Assembly (NCBI GenBank): GCA_045630285.1
Contig: JAZQSX010000019.1
Span: 39,354 to 103,353 of the forward strand
DNA length: 64,000 nt
Reading direction: 5' to 3'
From: RGIG3009 sp045630285
Lineage (GTDB): Bacteria > Bacillota > Clostridia > Oscillospirales > Acutalibacteraceae
A model generated the notes under the pieces. The model searched no databases and was not told the DNA's origin. It was given only the letters and a program-made list of their open reading frames with translations. This document shows, one piece after another, positions 43,035-52,348 of this stretch. Position 1 is the first letter of the stretch, and the number at the start of each line of letters is the position of its first letter. The position numbers and the translations under genes are program-made.

Positions 43035-44657
43035 ATGAAACGTTTGATAGCTGTATTGGCAGCACTGGTTCTGTGTATGATGATCGGCAGCGGATTTACG
43101 GTCAGTGCCGCACCGGATACCGGCGCCGCCGATCTGACGGTGGTGTCGTTGGATTGGACGGGCGGTGACGGGCAGGTGAAGCCCGGTACGAAGCTGACGT
43201 TTTCCGTCAAGGTGAAAAATACGGGTACGGCGACGGCTTCGCCGTTCGCTGTGGATATTTTGTTTGGCACTGACCGCTTGTTCCGCTTGACGCAAGCCGA
43301 CAGTCTGGCTGCGGGTCAAACCGTGACGCTGACGTCTCCCGTTTGGACGGCGGTGAAGGGCGATAAAATGATCTCGGCCCGTGCCGATGCGGCTGAAGCG
43401 GTGTTTGAGGCCAGTGAAAAGAATAACAGCAAGCAGACCAACCTGCGTGTAGCGAACAATCGTTACGAGCCTGCTGATGAAGCGGCGCAGGAGGCGGTAG
43501 CGCAGGCGGGTATGTTCGATTTGACCTTCAACGACGATTTTGATTCGCTGGAGAGCATTGACCGGCAATCCACCGGCAAAGAGGGCTATAAGTGGTATGT
43601 TAAGCGCCGTTGGGCGCAGGCGGATATGACGCCCGATGATTATTTCATCAAAGACGGCATACTGACCCTGCAAAGCCACGATAATCCCTATACCATCGGT
43701 GCCAGCACTGTGGACTGCGAAACGCATGTGGGATACACCTTTAAGCAAGGCTACATTGAGGCGCGAATCAGAATGCCCCACGCCGTTTCGACGGACGGGG
43801 AAAAGGGAAAAACCGCAATCTGGTCACTCCCTTTTGAAAACTGGGCCGAGGGACTTACGAGCGGTCGTTACGTCGAGGCGGATTGGTATGAATATTACGG
43901 CGAGCCCGGCAAGCAGTATTACGGTGTGACGTTGCACGACATGGAAGGCTCCGGAGAGAATCTTCAGCACGCCAGTGGAAGCAAGCTCATCAAAGGCGGT
44001 CTTGCCGATGAGGAGTGGCATACACTCGGTTGGCTGTGGGATGAAGGCAGTCTGATGTGCTTCTGCGACGGTATCCCCACGTATTATCAGACGTGGGGCG
44101 AGGGTGAGGTTCCGATTCCGGTGCATCGAGTGGTCAAGGGCATGCCGCAGGCAGAGGGTATCTTCACGCCGCTGGACAAATGGGATCTGATGCTGTTTAT
44201 TGCCGGCATGGATAACGTGCCGCTGGAGATAGACTATTTGCGTATCTGGCAAAAGGGCGGAAATAAGCCGGTGGTGACTCCGCCAACGACTACAACGACA
44301 CAGAGCACCACAGAGAAGCCGACAGTGGCTACCAAACCTACCCAATCCAAGACAACCACGACAAAGAAGCCTACAGTGACAACCACGGCGACAACTGAAG
44401 CGATGACCACCTCGACTTCGGTATCCGCAACGGTCGGCGATGTTACAACGAGTACGGATGCCACTACGAATTTAACGACCGGTGCGACCGTCATGCCGAC
44501 AGACAGTGAAGTGAATGGCACGCCGACGATTGGCAGAAAACCGAACCAGCCGCGTGACGACGCACCCTTCCCCTGGGCCTACGTGGCCATCATCGGTGGA
44601 GCGGCATTGCTTGGCGGACTAGCTGCGCTGCTCGTGTATCTGTTTAAGAAAAAGTAA
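43035..44657 (+). CDS. Secreted CARDB + GH16-like protein with C-terminal membrane anchor
   Basis: 540 residues: signal peptide (1-25, ending VSAA), a CARDB-type Ig-like adhesion domain (about 30-140), a GH16-like domain (about 158-410) with motif VEADWYEYYGE (Glu281, Asp283, Glu286), a Thr-rich linker (about 415-500), and a C-terminal membrane helix with a Lys tail (about 513-540). It should display the GH16-like domain on the cell surface. Its core (FNDDFDSLESIDRQSTGKEGYKWYVKRRW) is very close to the cytoplasmic array members, so the two groups share ancestry. ATG 43035 follows AAAGGATGACGAGCG. Confidence 0.88.
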   Translation: MKRLIAVLAALVLCMMIGSGFTVSAAPDTGAADLTVVSLDWTGGDGQVKPGTKLTFSVKVKNTGTATASPFAVDILFGTDRLFRLTQADSLAAGQTVTLTSPVWTAVKGDKMISARADAAEAVFEASEKNNSKQTNLRVANNRYEPADEAAQEAVAQAGMFDLTFNDDFDSLESIDRQSTGKEGYKWYVKRRWAQADMTPDDYFIKDGILTLQSHDNPYTIGASTVDCETHVGYTFKQGYIEARIRMPHAVSTDGEKGKTAIWSLPFENWAEGLTSGRYVEADWYEYYGEPGKQYYGVTLHDMEGSGENLQHASGSKLIKGGLADEEWHTLGWLWDEGSLMCFCDGIPTYYQTWGEGEVPIPVHRVVKGMPQAEGIFTPLDKWDLMLFIAGMDNVPLEIDYLRIWQKGGNKPVVTPPTTTTTQSTTEKPTVATKPTQSKTTTTKKPTVTTTATTEAMTTSTSVSATVGDVTTSTDATTNLTTGATVMPTDSEVNGTPTIGRKPNQPRDDAPFPWAYVAIIGGAALLGGLAALLVYLFKKK

Positions 44658-44680
44658 ACGATTGCACAAAGCGATAACAA

Positions 44681-44710
44681 ACAACCCCCGCGGGTAACCG
44701 CGGGGGTTGT
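44681..44710. terminator. Bidirectional terminator
   Basis: A 13-bp GC-rich stem (44681-44693 / 44698-44710) with loop GTAA lies between the two convergent genes. Confidence 0.85.
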
Positions 44711-44717
44711 GTTTGTG

Positions 44718-47700
44718 TTACGGCTTAAGCAGTAATGAGAAGGTGAAGTGGCGGGCGTTGAGCTGCCACTGTGACGAGAGCTTCGGACCGCAGCTGTTCG
44801 AGCCGACACCGCTTTGCATAAAATCGAGATGCAGCACGGTGTGTTCGCTTTCCTGCAGCTCAAAGTTATGCGGTGCGCGGGTGAGCTCTTCCACTGTATA
44901 GGGCGATACGGAGAAGCTGAACGGACGCACCGTGGCTTCCACGTCGAGACCGCCGATGGACAGCCACTCGCATTCCGTGTGGTTACCGTTTTCCTGTGGG
45001 AAGAGGTAATCCTCGTGCTGCTCAGCTACACTGCTTTCAAACACGCCGAACCAGGTGGCGTGACGCTTGTCCACGTAGTTTTCCGTGGGGCCGCGACCGC
45101 GGTAGCGTACACGATCGGCGGATTTCGGCAGATTCAGCGTGATGCCGAAGCGCGGCAGGAACGGTGTGTGGATGTGCTTGTCGACCGCCATCGTCATATC
45201 GATCGCTCCGTCGGGGTGGATGACCCATTCCGACTCGCCATGCAGCAGCGGTTGGCGGGATACGCCCGCTATCGACCAAGTGGTACGCAGCTTGACGGTG
45301 TTGCCGACCGTTTCATACGCGGTTTCATACGCGCGGGGCTGGAGACGGTCATACCGGTAATTGACAAGCTCGGCGCGGATGTGACGGTCGTTGTCAATCG
45401 GCGCACGCCACACCGCATAGGTCATTGGCGCGGTCAGACGGTCGATGCCGTTTTTAACAAGCGATGTAAACAAGCCGTTGTCGCAATCGTAGGTATAGCG
45501 GAAGTCTGCGCCGCTGATCTCCAGCGTGTGATCGCTCTCGGCGATAGTGGGGGCCGCGCCGTTTGTGCTGTAGGCGGAGCGGGGGGCGAAGGGACGCAGT
45601 ACGAGTTCCTCAAAACCAAGCTCGTGACCCGCAACACGCAGGTCGGTATCGTGCTTCAGCGTGAAGAGGAAGCGGATACGGCAATGTCCCTGCGACGGCA
45701 GATTGACGGTGACGGGTAGGACGGCACAGCGGTGGGGTGCTACGTGTAGTGCTTCCTCGGGAATATCCCCCGTTTGAATGACAGCACCGTCACACGTTAC
45801 CTCGTAAGCGACCGTCATATACTCGGCAAGATCGGTAAAGTCTAGCCAGTTGCGGATGATAAAGCGGCCATCTTCATCCTGCGACACGCGCGCGGGACGC
45901 AGGACGTTTTTGAATTCCAGAAGTCCCGTGTGGGGGCGGCGATCGGGATAGACCAGACCGTCCATGCAGAAGTTGTCATCGTGCGGAAACTCGCCGGAGT
46001 CGCCGCCATAGAGGTAACGGGAGCGCCCGTCGGGAGCGATACCGTCGTACTGGGCGTGATCACACCACTCCCACACGAAACCGCCGCACAGGCCGTCATA
46101 TTCCATAAAGAGTTGCTGATATTCCTCCAGATCGCCGGGACCGTTGCCCATCGCATGACAGTATTCGCACAGCACGAAGGGTTTGCGCTCCTCAGGCGGA
46201 AGGGCCGCCTGAATACGCATATTCTCGCGCAGGAAATCGGGCGAGGAATACATACGGCTATACAGGTCCAGCGTTTTGAAGTTGGGATGGACAAGATCTT
46301 CCTCAACATAAGGTTGGTCGCGGAACTCGTTGCAGGTTTCGTAATGCGTCAGACGGGTGGGATCGGTCGTTTTCAGCCACGTCCACGCATCGGTGACCGC
46401 CTTGCCGCAGCCCGATTCGTTACCCACCGACCAGACCACCACGCAGGGGTGGTTTTTGTCACGGTGATACAGCAGTGCCATACGGTCGAGGATGGCGTTA
46501 TAGAACTGCGGGTCGGCGGTGGCTTCGTTGAAGCGATCCTCAGGTTTATAGAGGAAAATCGTGCCATGAGTCTCGAGATCGCCTTCGTCAATGAGGTAAA
46601 AACCGTAGCGGTCGCACAGCTCCGGCATCCACGGCGCATTGGGATAATGGCTGGTGCGGATGGCGTTGACGTTGTGCTCCTTCATCAGTCGCAGGTCAGT
46701 CATCACCTGTTCCTTGGAGACGGCAGGGCCTGTGACAGGGTCGCTGTCGTGGCGGTTGACGCCGTGGAAGGTGACGTTTTGTCCGTTGATGTACAAAATA
46801 CCGTCCTTGCGGCACACATCACGAACACCCACGGCGACGGCGATGCGCTCGTCGGCGGTTTCCATCGTCAGGGTGTAGAGATACGGGTTTTCGGCGTTCC
46901 ACAGAATGGGGTTGGATACCGCAAGCGACACGGCACCGTCCGAGACGGCGGTTGCCACGATGTTGTCGGCGGCATCGGTCAAGGTGTAGGTGACGGCGAA
47001 GGGCGTGCCGCTGAACAGCGGAGCGACGTCGACGCTCGCCGCCGTGCGGTCGACGTTCAAGGGCGTGGTGACGGTGAAATCACGTAGATGCTCCGCAGGG
47101 CGGAACAGCAAAAACACATCACGGAAGATGCCGGAGGAGCGGAACTTATCCTGATCCTCCAGATACGTACCGTCGCACCATTTCAGCACCATAACGGCGA
47201 TCTCGTTTTCGCCCTCGTGCAGATGCTCGGTGATCTCCCATTCGCTTGAGGCGTGGGAGACCTGGCTGTAGCCCACGAACGCTCCGTTGACCCACACCGC
47301 AAAGCAGGAATCCACGCCCTCGAAGTTGAGGTAGCACCGCATTGCTTTTTGCGTGGCATCCACGGTGAAGGTGCGGTAATACGCGCCGCAGGGGTTCTCG
47401 AGCGGCACATACGGCGGATCATACGGAATGGGATAATTGATATTGGTGTACTGATTCTGATCGTAGCCGTGACGCTGCCATACCGACGGCACCGGCAACG
47501 GCTCGAATCCTGAGCGGTCGGCGTCGCCCCAGAACGGCGCAGTCACGTCGCGCACGTCGGAATAGTAGGCGAAATCCCATGTGCCGCTGAGCAGCGACAA
47601 GCGGTCAGAGGCAGTGCGGTCTTCGCGCACAGCGGACGAGTCAGCGGTAAAAAACGGAATGTAATAGGCACGGGGCGGCTGGGTGCCGACGTGCAGGGTG

Positions 47701-47732
47701 GAAGCGTCCTCATAGTATTTGGGGAACAGCAT
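44718..47732 (-). CDS. lacZ: GH2 beta-galactosidase (LacZ type)
   Basis: Five-domain family-2 enzyme, 1004 residues, cytoplasmic, hydrolysing terminal beta-galactosides. Acid/base Glu439 in SVGNESGCGK, nucleophile Glu523 in FVLCEYCHAMGNGPG, with N-terminal sugar-binding domain (PYGAYYRTF-type, here CGAYYRTF), and the C-terminal bgal small-chain domain (TENYVDKRHATWFG). The open frame continues far upstream to 48479 but that part overlaps the divergent AraC gene; AAGGAG before ATG 47732 and the conserved N-terminus mark the real start. A minus-strand TATACT at 47757-47762 is a likely -10 with a weak -35. Confidence 0.96.
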   Translation of the reverse strand: MLFPKYYEDASTLHVGTQPPRAYYIPFFTADSSAVREDRTASDRLSLLSGTWDFAYYSDVRDVTAPFWGDADRSGFEPLPVPSVWQRHGYDQNQYTNINYPIPYDPPYVPLENPCGAYYRTFTVDATQKAMRCYLNFEGVDSCFAVWVNGAFVGYSQVSHASSEWEITEHLHEGENEIAVMVLKWCDGTYLEDQDKFRSSGIFRDVFLLFRPAEHLRDFTVTTPLNVDRTAASVDVAPLFSGTPFAVTYTLTDAADNIVATAVSDGAVSLAVSNPILWNAENPYLYTLTMETADERIAVAVGVRDVCRKDGILYINGQNVTFHGVNRHDSDPVTGPAVSKEQVMTDLRLMKEHNVNAIRTSHYPNAPWMPELCDRYGFYLIDEGDLETHGTIFLYKPEDRFNEATADPQFYNAILDRMALLYHRDKNHPCVVVWSVGNESGCGKAVTDAWTWLKTTDPTRLTHYETCNEFRDQPYVEEDLVHPNFKTLDLYSRMYSSPDFLRENMRIQAALPPEERKPFVLCEYCHAMGNGPGDLEEYQQLFMEYDGLCGGFVWEWCDHAQYDGIAPDGRSRYLYGGDSGEFPHDDNFCMDGLVYPDRRPHTGLLEFKNVLRPARVSQDEDGRFIIRNWLDFTDLAEYMTVAYEVTCDGAVIQTGDIPEEALHVAPHRCAVLPVTVNLPSQGHCRIRFLFTLKHDTDLRVAGHELGFEELVLRPFAPRSAYSTNGAAPTIAESDHTLEISGADFRYTYDCDNGLFTSLVKNGIDRLTAPMTYAVWRAPIDNDRHIRAELVNYRYDRLQPRAYETAYETVGNTVKLRTTWSIAGVSRQPLLHGESEWVIHPDGAIDMTMAVDKHIHTPFLPRFGITLNLPKSADRVRYRGRGPTENYVDKRHATWFGVFESSVAEQHEDYLFPQENGNHTECEWLSIGGLDVEATVRPFSFSVSPYTVEELTRAPHNFELQESEHTVLHLDFMQSGVGSNSCGPKLSSQWQLNARHFTFSLLLKP

Positions 47733-47820
47733 AGCAATCACTCCTTTTCTGTTTTCAGTATAGCGGAGTTTTGCAGGATTTCCCATAGGCAATTTTGACC
47801 AAAATATGCACAAATCGGTA

Positions 47821-47849
47821 TTTACAACCTTCGCGAAATTTGGTATACT
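47821..47849 (+). promoter_or_regulatory. Promoter of AraC regulator next to lacZ
   Basis: TTTACA (47821-47826), 17-base spacer, TATACT (47844-47849). Confidence 0.78.
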
Positions 47850-47870
47850 GCGAGGGTGGGGGGTGAGGGT

Positions 47871-48725
47871 ATGATCAGTCATTCCGGGTATTTGGTGCCG
47901 GATAACGAGGCGCCGCCGTATGAAGCGCCGTTGCTGGTGATGAGTGCGGGGCACTACCGTTTTGTGCAGATGGCGCGGTTTCATACCCACCGTCCGCAGG
48001 GGCGCCCCGATTATCAGTTGTTGTATGTGGCGGGTGGCACAGCGCAGTTTTTTGTCGGCGGTGCGTGGCACCGTGTGGACGAGGGCGGCGCCGTATTGTA
48101 TCGTCCTGACGAGCCGCAGGAATATATTTACCGTCTGGAGGACAATCCCGACATCTATTGGGTGCATTTTACCGGCACGGAGGCGGATAGGATCGTGGCA
48201 CGCTGCGGACTGCGCGGCGGTGTTGTGGTTGCTGCAGGCGTGGAGTCGAGGTATCGGGAGTTGTTCGAGGCGATTGTTCGTGAGTTGCAGCTCAAGCGAC
48301 CGTTGGGGGACGAACTGACAGCACTGCTGGCACAGGAGCTGATGGTGCGTATGGCACGGCGCGATGGCGAAGCACGAACCGACCGTCCGCGTTCCGCAAT
48401 GATCGAGCGAGCGGTGCGCGAAATGGAAAGGCGGTTTGCCGAGCCGCTGACCGTGGCGGCGTTGGCGGAGCAGTTCCACGTGGAGGTCTGCTGGTTTTCA
48501 CGGCTGTTTCGGCGGCAGATGGGAGCCTCGCCGCAGCAATATTTGATGAATATTCGTATGATGAAAGCCCGTGAACTGCTCAGCACCACCGATTGTCCCA
48601 TCGGTGAGGCAGCACGGCTGTCGGGCTACGATAATCCGCTGTATTTCAGTCGGTTATTCAGTCGGCTGTACGGTTGCCCGCCACGGGAGTATCGGCGGCG
48701 ACAGCAGGAAGGAGCGATACGATGA
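47871..48725 (+). CDS. AraC-family regulator of the beta-galactosidase locus
   Basis: 284 residues: N-terminal AraC-type cupin (HTHRPQGRPDYQLLYVAGGTAQFFV, DEPQEYIYRLEDNP), and a C-terminal HTH pair (TVAALAEQFHVEVCWFSRLFRRQMGASPQQYL; CPIGEAARLSGYDNPLYFSRLFSRLYGCPPREYR). Divergent from lacZ with 138 bases between, so probably its activator. ATG 47871 is used; GTG 47856 in frame would start inside the expected transcription start region. Its stop overlaps the mtaB start. Confidence 0.92.
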   Translation: MISHSGYLVPDNEAPPYEAPLLVMSAGHYRFVQMARFHTHRPQGRPDYQLLYVAGGTAQFFVGGAWHRVDEGGAVLYRPDEPQEYIYRLEDNPDIYWVHFTGTEADRIVARCGLRGGVVVAAGVESRYRELFEAIVRELQLKRPLGDELTALLAQELMVRMARRDGEARTDRPRSAMIERAVREMERRFAEPLTVAALAEQFHVEVCWFSRLFRRQMGASPQQYLMNIRMMKARELLSTTDCPIGEAARLSGYDNPLYFSRLFSRLYGCPPREYRRRQQEGAIR

Positions 48726-50017
48726 AAGCGTGGTTTCACACCTTGGGGTGCAAGGTGAATCAATACGAAACACAGGCGATGCGCCGCTTGTTAGAGGATG
48801 ACGGGTATGACACGGCGGAATTCTCGCCCGGACAGCCCGACATCGGCGAGGCGGTGCTGGTCATCAATTCTTGCACCGTGACGGGGGAGAGCGATCGCAA
48901 GCTGCGGCAGCTGCTGCGCCGCTGTCGGCGGGAGCATCCGCAAGCGGTGCTGGTGCTGACGGGCTGTTTTCCGCAGGCGTTTCCCGACGGTGCCGAAGCG
49001 TTGCCCGAGCCTGATGTGATCCTCGGCAATGCGGCACGGCGGGAGCTGCCGGAACGGCTGGCACAATACCTGGCGGAAAAACGGCGTGTGGTGGCGATCG
49101 CACCGCACTCACGGGAGTATGAGAGCTTATCCATTTGTGAGTTCCAGGGGCGTACCCGTGCTTTTTTAAAAATCGAGGACGGCTGCGATCGGTTTTGCTC
49201 CTACTGCATTATTCCGTACGCCCGTGGTCGGGTGCGGTCGAAGCCGTTGGACGAGCTCAAGGCGGAGGTGGAAGCGCTGGCGCAGCGGGGATACCGTGAG
49301 ATCGTGCTCGTTGGCATCAACCTGACCGCCTACGGCAAGGACACGGGAGCGAGTATTTGCGACGCCGTAGAGGTTGCCGCCGCACCGGAGGGAATCTGTC
49401 GGGTGCGTCTCGGGTCGATCGAGCCGGACCACCTGACGGAGGAGGTACTGGCGAGGCTGGCGGCGTGTGATAAGCTGTGCCCACAGTTTCACCTGGCACT
49501 GCAGAGTGGCTGCGACGCAACGCTCAAACGCATGAACCGTCATTACACGGCGGCGGAGTATCGTGAATTGTGCGACAAGCTGCGGGCGGCGTTCCCCGGC
49601 TGTGCGCTGACGACCGACGTGATGGTGGGCTTCCCGGGCGAGACGGCAGAGGAGTTTGATGAGTCACTCAGGTTTGTTGACGAGATCGGGTTTTCACGGG
49701 TGCATTGCTTCCCGTACTCCCGCCGCGAGGGGACACCGGCGGCAAGAGCCTCGGCCCAAGTGCCGCAGGCGGAAAAGCTGCGGCGCAACCGCTTGTTGAT
49801 CGCCGCTGCCGAGCGCAGCCGTGTGGCGTTTGAGTCGGCGCTGGTCGGGCAGACCGTGGAGGTGCTGCCCGAGACCGAATGCTCCGACGGCCGCCTTGAG
49901 GGTTATACCGACACCTACGTGCCGGTGCTTGTGGACGGTGGCACCGTCGGCGTGCCGTGTGCCGTCCGCATCACGGGATATGAAAACGGAACGTGCATAG
50001 GGTGTGCCAAAATATAA
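48722..50017 (+). CDS. mtaB: tRNA (t6A37) methylthiotransferase MtaB
   Basis: Radical-SAM methylthiotransferase that converts t6A at position 37 of tRNA to ms2t6A. 431 residues: N-terminal MTTase domain with TLGCKVNQYE, NSCTVTGESDRK and LTGCFPQ (three cluster cysteines), radical-SAM motif CDRFCSYCIIPYARG and a C-terminal TRAM domain (VGQTVEVLPETE). Overlap ATGA with the AraC gene suggests cotranscription by chance position rather than shared function. Confidence 0.95.
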   Translation: MKAWFHTLGCKVNQYETQAMRRLLEDDGYDTAEFSPGQPDIGEAVLVINSCTVTGESDRKLRQLLRRCRREHPQAVLVLTGCFPQAFPDGAEALPEPDVILGNAARRELPERLAQYLAEKRRVVAIAPHSREYESLSICEFQGRTRAFLKIEDGCDRFCSYCIIPYARGRVRSKPLDELKAEVEALAQRGYREIVLVGINLTAYGKDTGASICDAVEVAAAPEGICRVRLGSIEPDHLTEEVLARLAACDKLCPQFHLALQSGCDATLKRMNRHYTAAEYRELCDKLRAAFPGCALTTDVMVGFPGETAEEFDESLRFVDEIGFSRVHCFPYSRREGTPAARASAQVPQAEKLRRNRLLIAAAERSRVAFESALVGQTVEVLPETECSDGRLEGYTDTYVPVLVDGGTVGVPCAVRITGYENGTCIGCAKI

Positions 50018-50022
50018 AAAAC

Positions 50023-50048
50023 AAGACCGCCGAGTGATCGGCGGTCTT
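50023..50048. terminator. Bidirectional terminator after mtaB
   Basis: Stem AAGACCGCCGA / TCGGCGGTCTT with loop GTGA, flanked by A and T runs; convergent gene follows. Confidence 0.92.
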
Positions 50049-50061
50049 TTCTTATGTTTTC

Positions 50062-50694
50062 TTATTCGGCGTCGGCGAACTTCATTTCCGCAAGCTGGGC
50101 AATGAGCTCCACGGCGTTCTGATAGCTGACCGAGCTGGTGTTGATGCACAGGTCGTAGTAGCCGGCGTTGCCCCACTTCTTACCCGAGTAGAAGTTGTAG
50201 TAGTTGGCACGCTTCTTATCGCTGCGGTTGACACGGGTCTTGGCCTCCTGCAGCGAAATACCGTCGTGCTCCGACACACGGGCGACACGGCTGTCCAGAT
50301 CAGCGTGGATGTACACACGCACGAGATAGGGGTATTTTTGCAGAACGTAGTCCGCACAACGACCCACGATGACGCAGGCGCCCTTTTCCGACAGCGAACG
50401 GATTGCATCGAACTGTGCTTGGAACACCTGCTGGTTGACCGGCATGGAATAGTTCATTAGTCCTCCGGCACCCATGGAGTAGGAGCCCGTGGACAGCGTG
50501 TACAGCAGGCTGCTGGTGGGCTTTTCGTCAAAGTAGGCGAGGACCTCCTCCGACAGACCGCTTTCCTGGGCGGCGTGAGTGAGCAGCTCCTTGTCATAGC
50601 AAGGGATGCCGAGATGCTCCGCCAAGCGGCGACCGATTTCGTGTCCGCCACTGCCGAACTGGCGTGCAATCGTGATAATGACCGGATGTTTCAT
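50062..50694 (-). CDS. Cytidylate-kinase-like family protein
   Basis: 210 residues with the AAK6/cytidylate kinase-2 fold: IITIARQFGSGGHEIGRRLA (P-loop-like), CYDKELLTHAA, VGRCADYVL, and the RVARVSEHDGISLQEAKTRVNRSDKKRANYYNFYSGKKWG lid region. Such proteins occur widely in Clostridia beside true cmk; the substrate is unproven. It lies 30 bases downstream of glnA on the same strand and probably shares its transcript. Confidence 0.9.
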   Translation of the reverse strand: MKHPVIITIARQFGSGGHEIGRRLAEHLGIPCYDKELLTHAAQESGLSEEVLAYFDEKPTSSLLYTLSTGSYSMGAGGLMNYSMPVNQQVFQAQFDAIRSLSEKGACVIVGRCADYVLQKYPYLVRVYIHADLDSRVARVSEHDGISLQEAKTRVNRSDKKRANYYNFYSGKKWGNAGYYDLCINTSSVSYQNAVELIAQLAEMKFADAE

Positions 50695-50724
50695 TTCTTT
50701 TTCTCCTTCCCGATCGAAAATACG

Positions 50725-52056
50725 TTAATAACGAGCGAGGTAGTGATCCAGCTCCCATTGGGTCACACGGATTTTGTACTCGTCCCATTCCTCAGTCTTG
50801 TGCTGTACGTAGCACGAGAAGATGTGATCGCCGAGTGTGTTGCGGATGAGCTCGTCCGCCTTCATCGCACGCACCGCCTCCTTGAGGTTGGAGGGCAGGT
50901 TCTTCACCCCGAGCGCCTCACGCTCATCCTCATCCATCTCAAACAGATTGGCTTCGATGCCTTCCGGCGGGGTCAGGCCACGGCGGATGCCGTCCAGACC
51001 GGCGGCGAGGCAGAGCGCCAACGCCAGATACGGGTTGGCGGACGGATCGGGGTTGCGCAGCTCGATGCGGGTGCCCGCTCCACGGGAGGCAGGGACACGC
51101 ACCAGCGGGCTGCGGTTCGAGCCCGACCAGGCGATATATACCGGCGCTTCGTAGCCGGAAACCAGACGCTTGTACGAGTTAACGAGCGGGTTGGTAACGG
51201 CGCTCATACCCTTGGCGTGCTCCAGAATACCCGCAATGAACTGGTAGGCCGTTTTGCTCAGACCCAGGCGGTCGTCGGGATCGTAGAACGCATTCTTGCC
51301 ATCTTTGGTGAGCGACATATTGATGTGCATACCGTTGCCTGCCTTGCCGTACACCGGCTTGGGCATAAAGGTGGCATACATATCGTGCTTGTGGGCGATC
51401 GTCTTGACCGCCAGCTTGAAGGTGACGATGTTATCCGCCGCCGACAGTGCATCGGCATACTTAAAATCGATCTCGTGCTGCCCGTTGGCGTTTTCGTGGT
51501 GCGAGGCCTCGATCTCAAAACCCATATCCTCCAGTGCGAGGCACATCGCCTGACGCACGTCTTCACCGAGGTCGGTGGGGCCAAGCTCAAAATAGGCACC
51601 ACGGTCACGGGTGTCGGTGGTGGGGTGACCGTCCTCATCGTAGTTAAACAGGAAGAACTCGCACTCGGGGCCGACGTTGAAGCCGTCGAAGCCCATATCC
51701 TCCGCCTGCTTCAGCACACGCTTGAGCAGACCGCGGGGGTCGCCGGCAAACGGCTGACCGTCGGGGGTGTATACGTCGCAAATGAGGCGGGCGACCTTGC
51801 ACTGCTCCTCCCACGGGAAGACGAGGAAGCTGTCGAAATCGGGATACAGATACATATCCGATTCTTCGATACGCACGAAGCCCTCCACCGAGGAGCCGTC
51901 AAACATACACTGGTTATTCAACGCTTTTTCCAACTGGCTTGCCGTAATGGCGATATTTTTGAATTCGCCGAAAATATCGGTGAATTGCAGTCGGATAAAC
52001 CGAATATTTTCTTCTTTGACGATGCGAACGATGTCCGCAGCAGTGTACTTACCCAT
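50725..52056 (-). CDS. glnA: Glutamine synthetase type I
   Basis: ATP-dependent ligation of ammonia to glutamate, dodecameric. 443 residues, the short GSI-alpha length. Recognised by QFTDIFGEFKN, MFDGSSVEGF, EFFLFNYDEDG, GNGMHINMSL (ATP/metal loop) and RVPASRGAGTRIELRNPDPSANPYLALA. The length suggests no E. coli-type adenylylation insert; GSI-alpha enzymes are usually feedback-inhibited. Strong consensus promoter upstream and AGGAG 8 bases before the ATG. Nitrogen regulatory sites were not recognised. Confidence 0.97.
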   Translation of the reverse strand: MGKYTAADIVRIVKEENIRFIRLQFTDIFGEFKNIAITASQLEKALNNQCMFDGSSVEGFVRIEESDMYLYPDFDSFLVFPWEEQCKVARLICDVYTPDGQPFAGDPRGLLKRVLKQAEDMGFDGFNVGPECEFFLFNYDEDGHPTTDTRDRGAYFELGPTDLGEDVRQAMCLALEDMGFEIEASHHENANGQHEIDFKYADALSAADNIVTFKLAVKTIAHKHDMYATFMPKPVYGKAGNGMHINMSLTKDGKNAFYDPDDRLGLSKTAYQFIAGILEHAKGMSAVTNPLVNSYKRLVSGYEAPVYIAWSGSNRSPLVRVPASRGAGTRIELRNPDPSANPYLALALCLAAGLDGIRRGLTPPEGIEANLFEMDEDEREALGVKNLPSNLKEAVRAMKADELIRNTLGDHIFSCYVQHKTEEWDEYKIRVTQWELDHYLARY

Positions 52057-52088
52057 GTTACTTACTCCTAAATCAATCTTATTCTAAT

Positions 52089-52118
52089 ATTATAAAAGTT
52101 ATTCCCGCAGCTTGTCAA
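52089..52118 (-). promoter_or_regulatory. glnA promoter
   Basis: On the minus strand TTGACA (52113-52118), 18-base spacer, TATAAT (52089-52094). Confidence 0.85.
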
Positions 52119-52186
52119 TAGTTTTTGCATAAATGCGCAAATGATGCAGGATACTATAGTGTATCACGGGAAAAGGAGGAGATTTT

Positions 52187-52348
52187 TTGCCACGCAAAGA
52201 CAAGCGGCCCACCCGCATTTATCCCGATGCACGTCCGACGAACGAGCAGCCGGGACCGAGGGTTATCACAGAACGCCGCACCATACCAGCCAAACCAAAA
52301 TCAGAGACGCCAGCAGAAACAGACACGATAGAACCACCCCAACACTGA
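52187..52348 (+). CDS. Possible 53-residue Pro-rich small protein
   Basis: A TTG start at 52187 lies 7 bases after a near-perfect ribosome site (AAAAGGAGGA, 52171-52180) and opens a 53-codon frame to TGA at 52346-52348. The product is basic then Pro/Thr/Glu-rich (LPRKDKRPTRIYPDARP, later PAKPKSETPAETD), with no membrane segment. It is antisense to the last 83 bases of ribU. No family recognised. The ribosome site is the main support; it could be spurious. Confidence 0.35.
   Translation: MPRKDKRPTRIYPDARPTNEQPGPRVITERRTIPAKPKSETPAETDTIEPPQH

Noticed and set aside
47733..48479. N-terminal extension of the beta-galactosidase frame
   Set aside because: The extension is open but overlaps the divergent AraC gene and has no similarity to LacZ; AAGGAG before 47732 fits the start.
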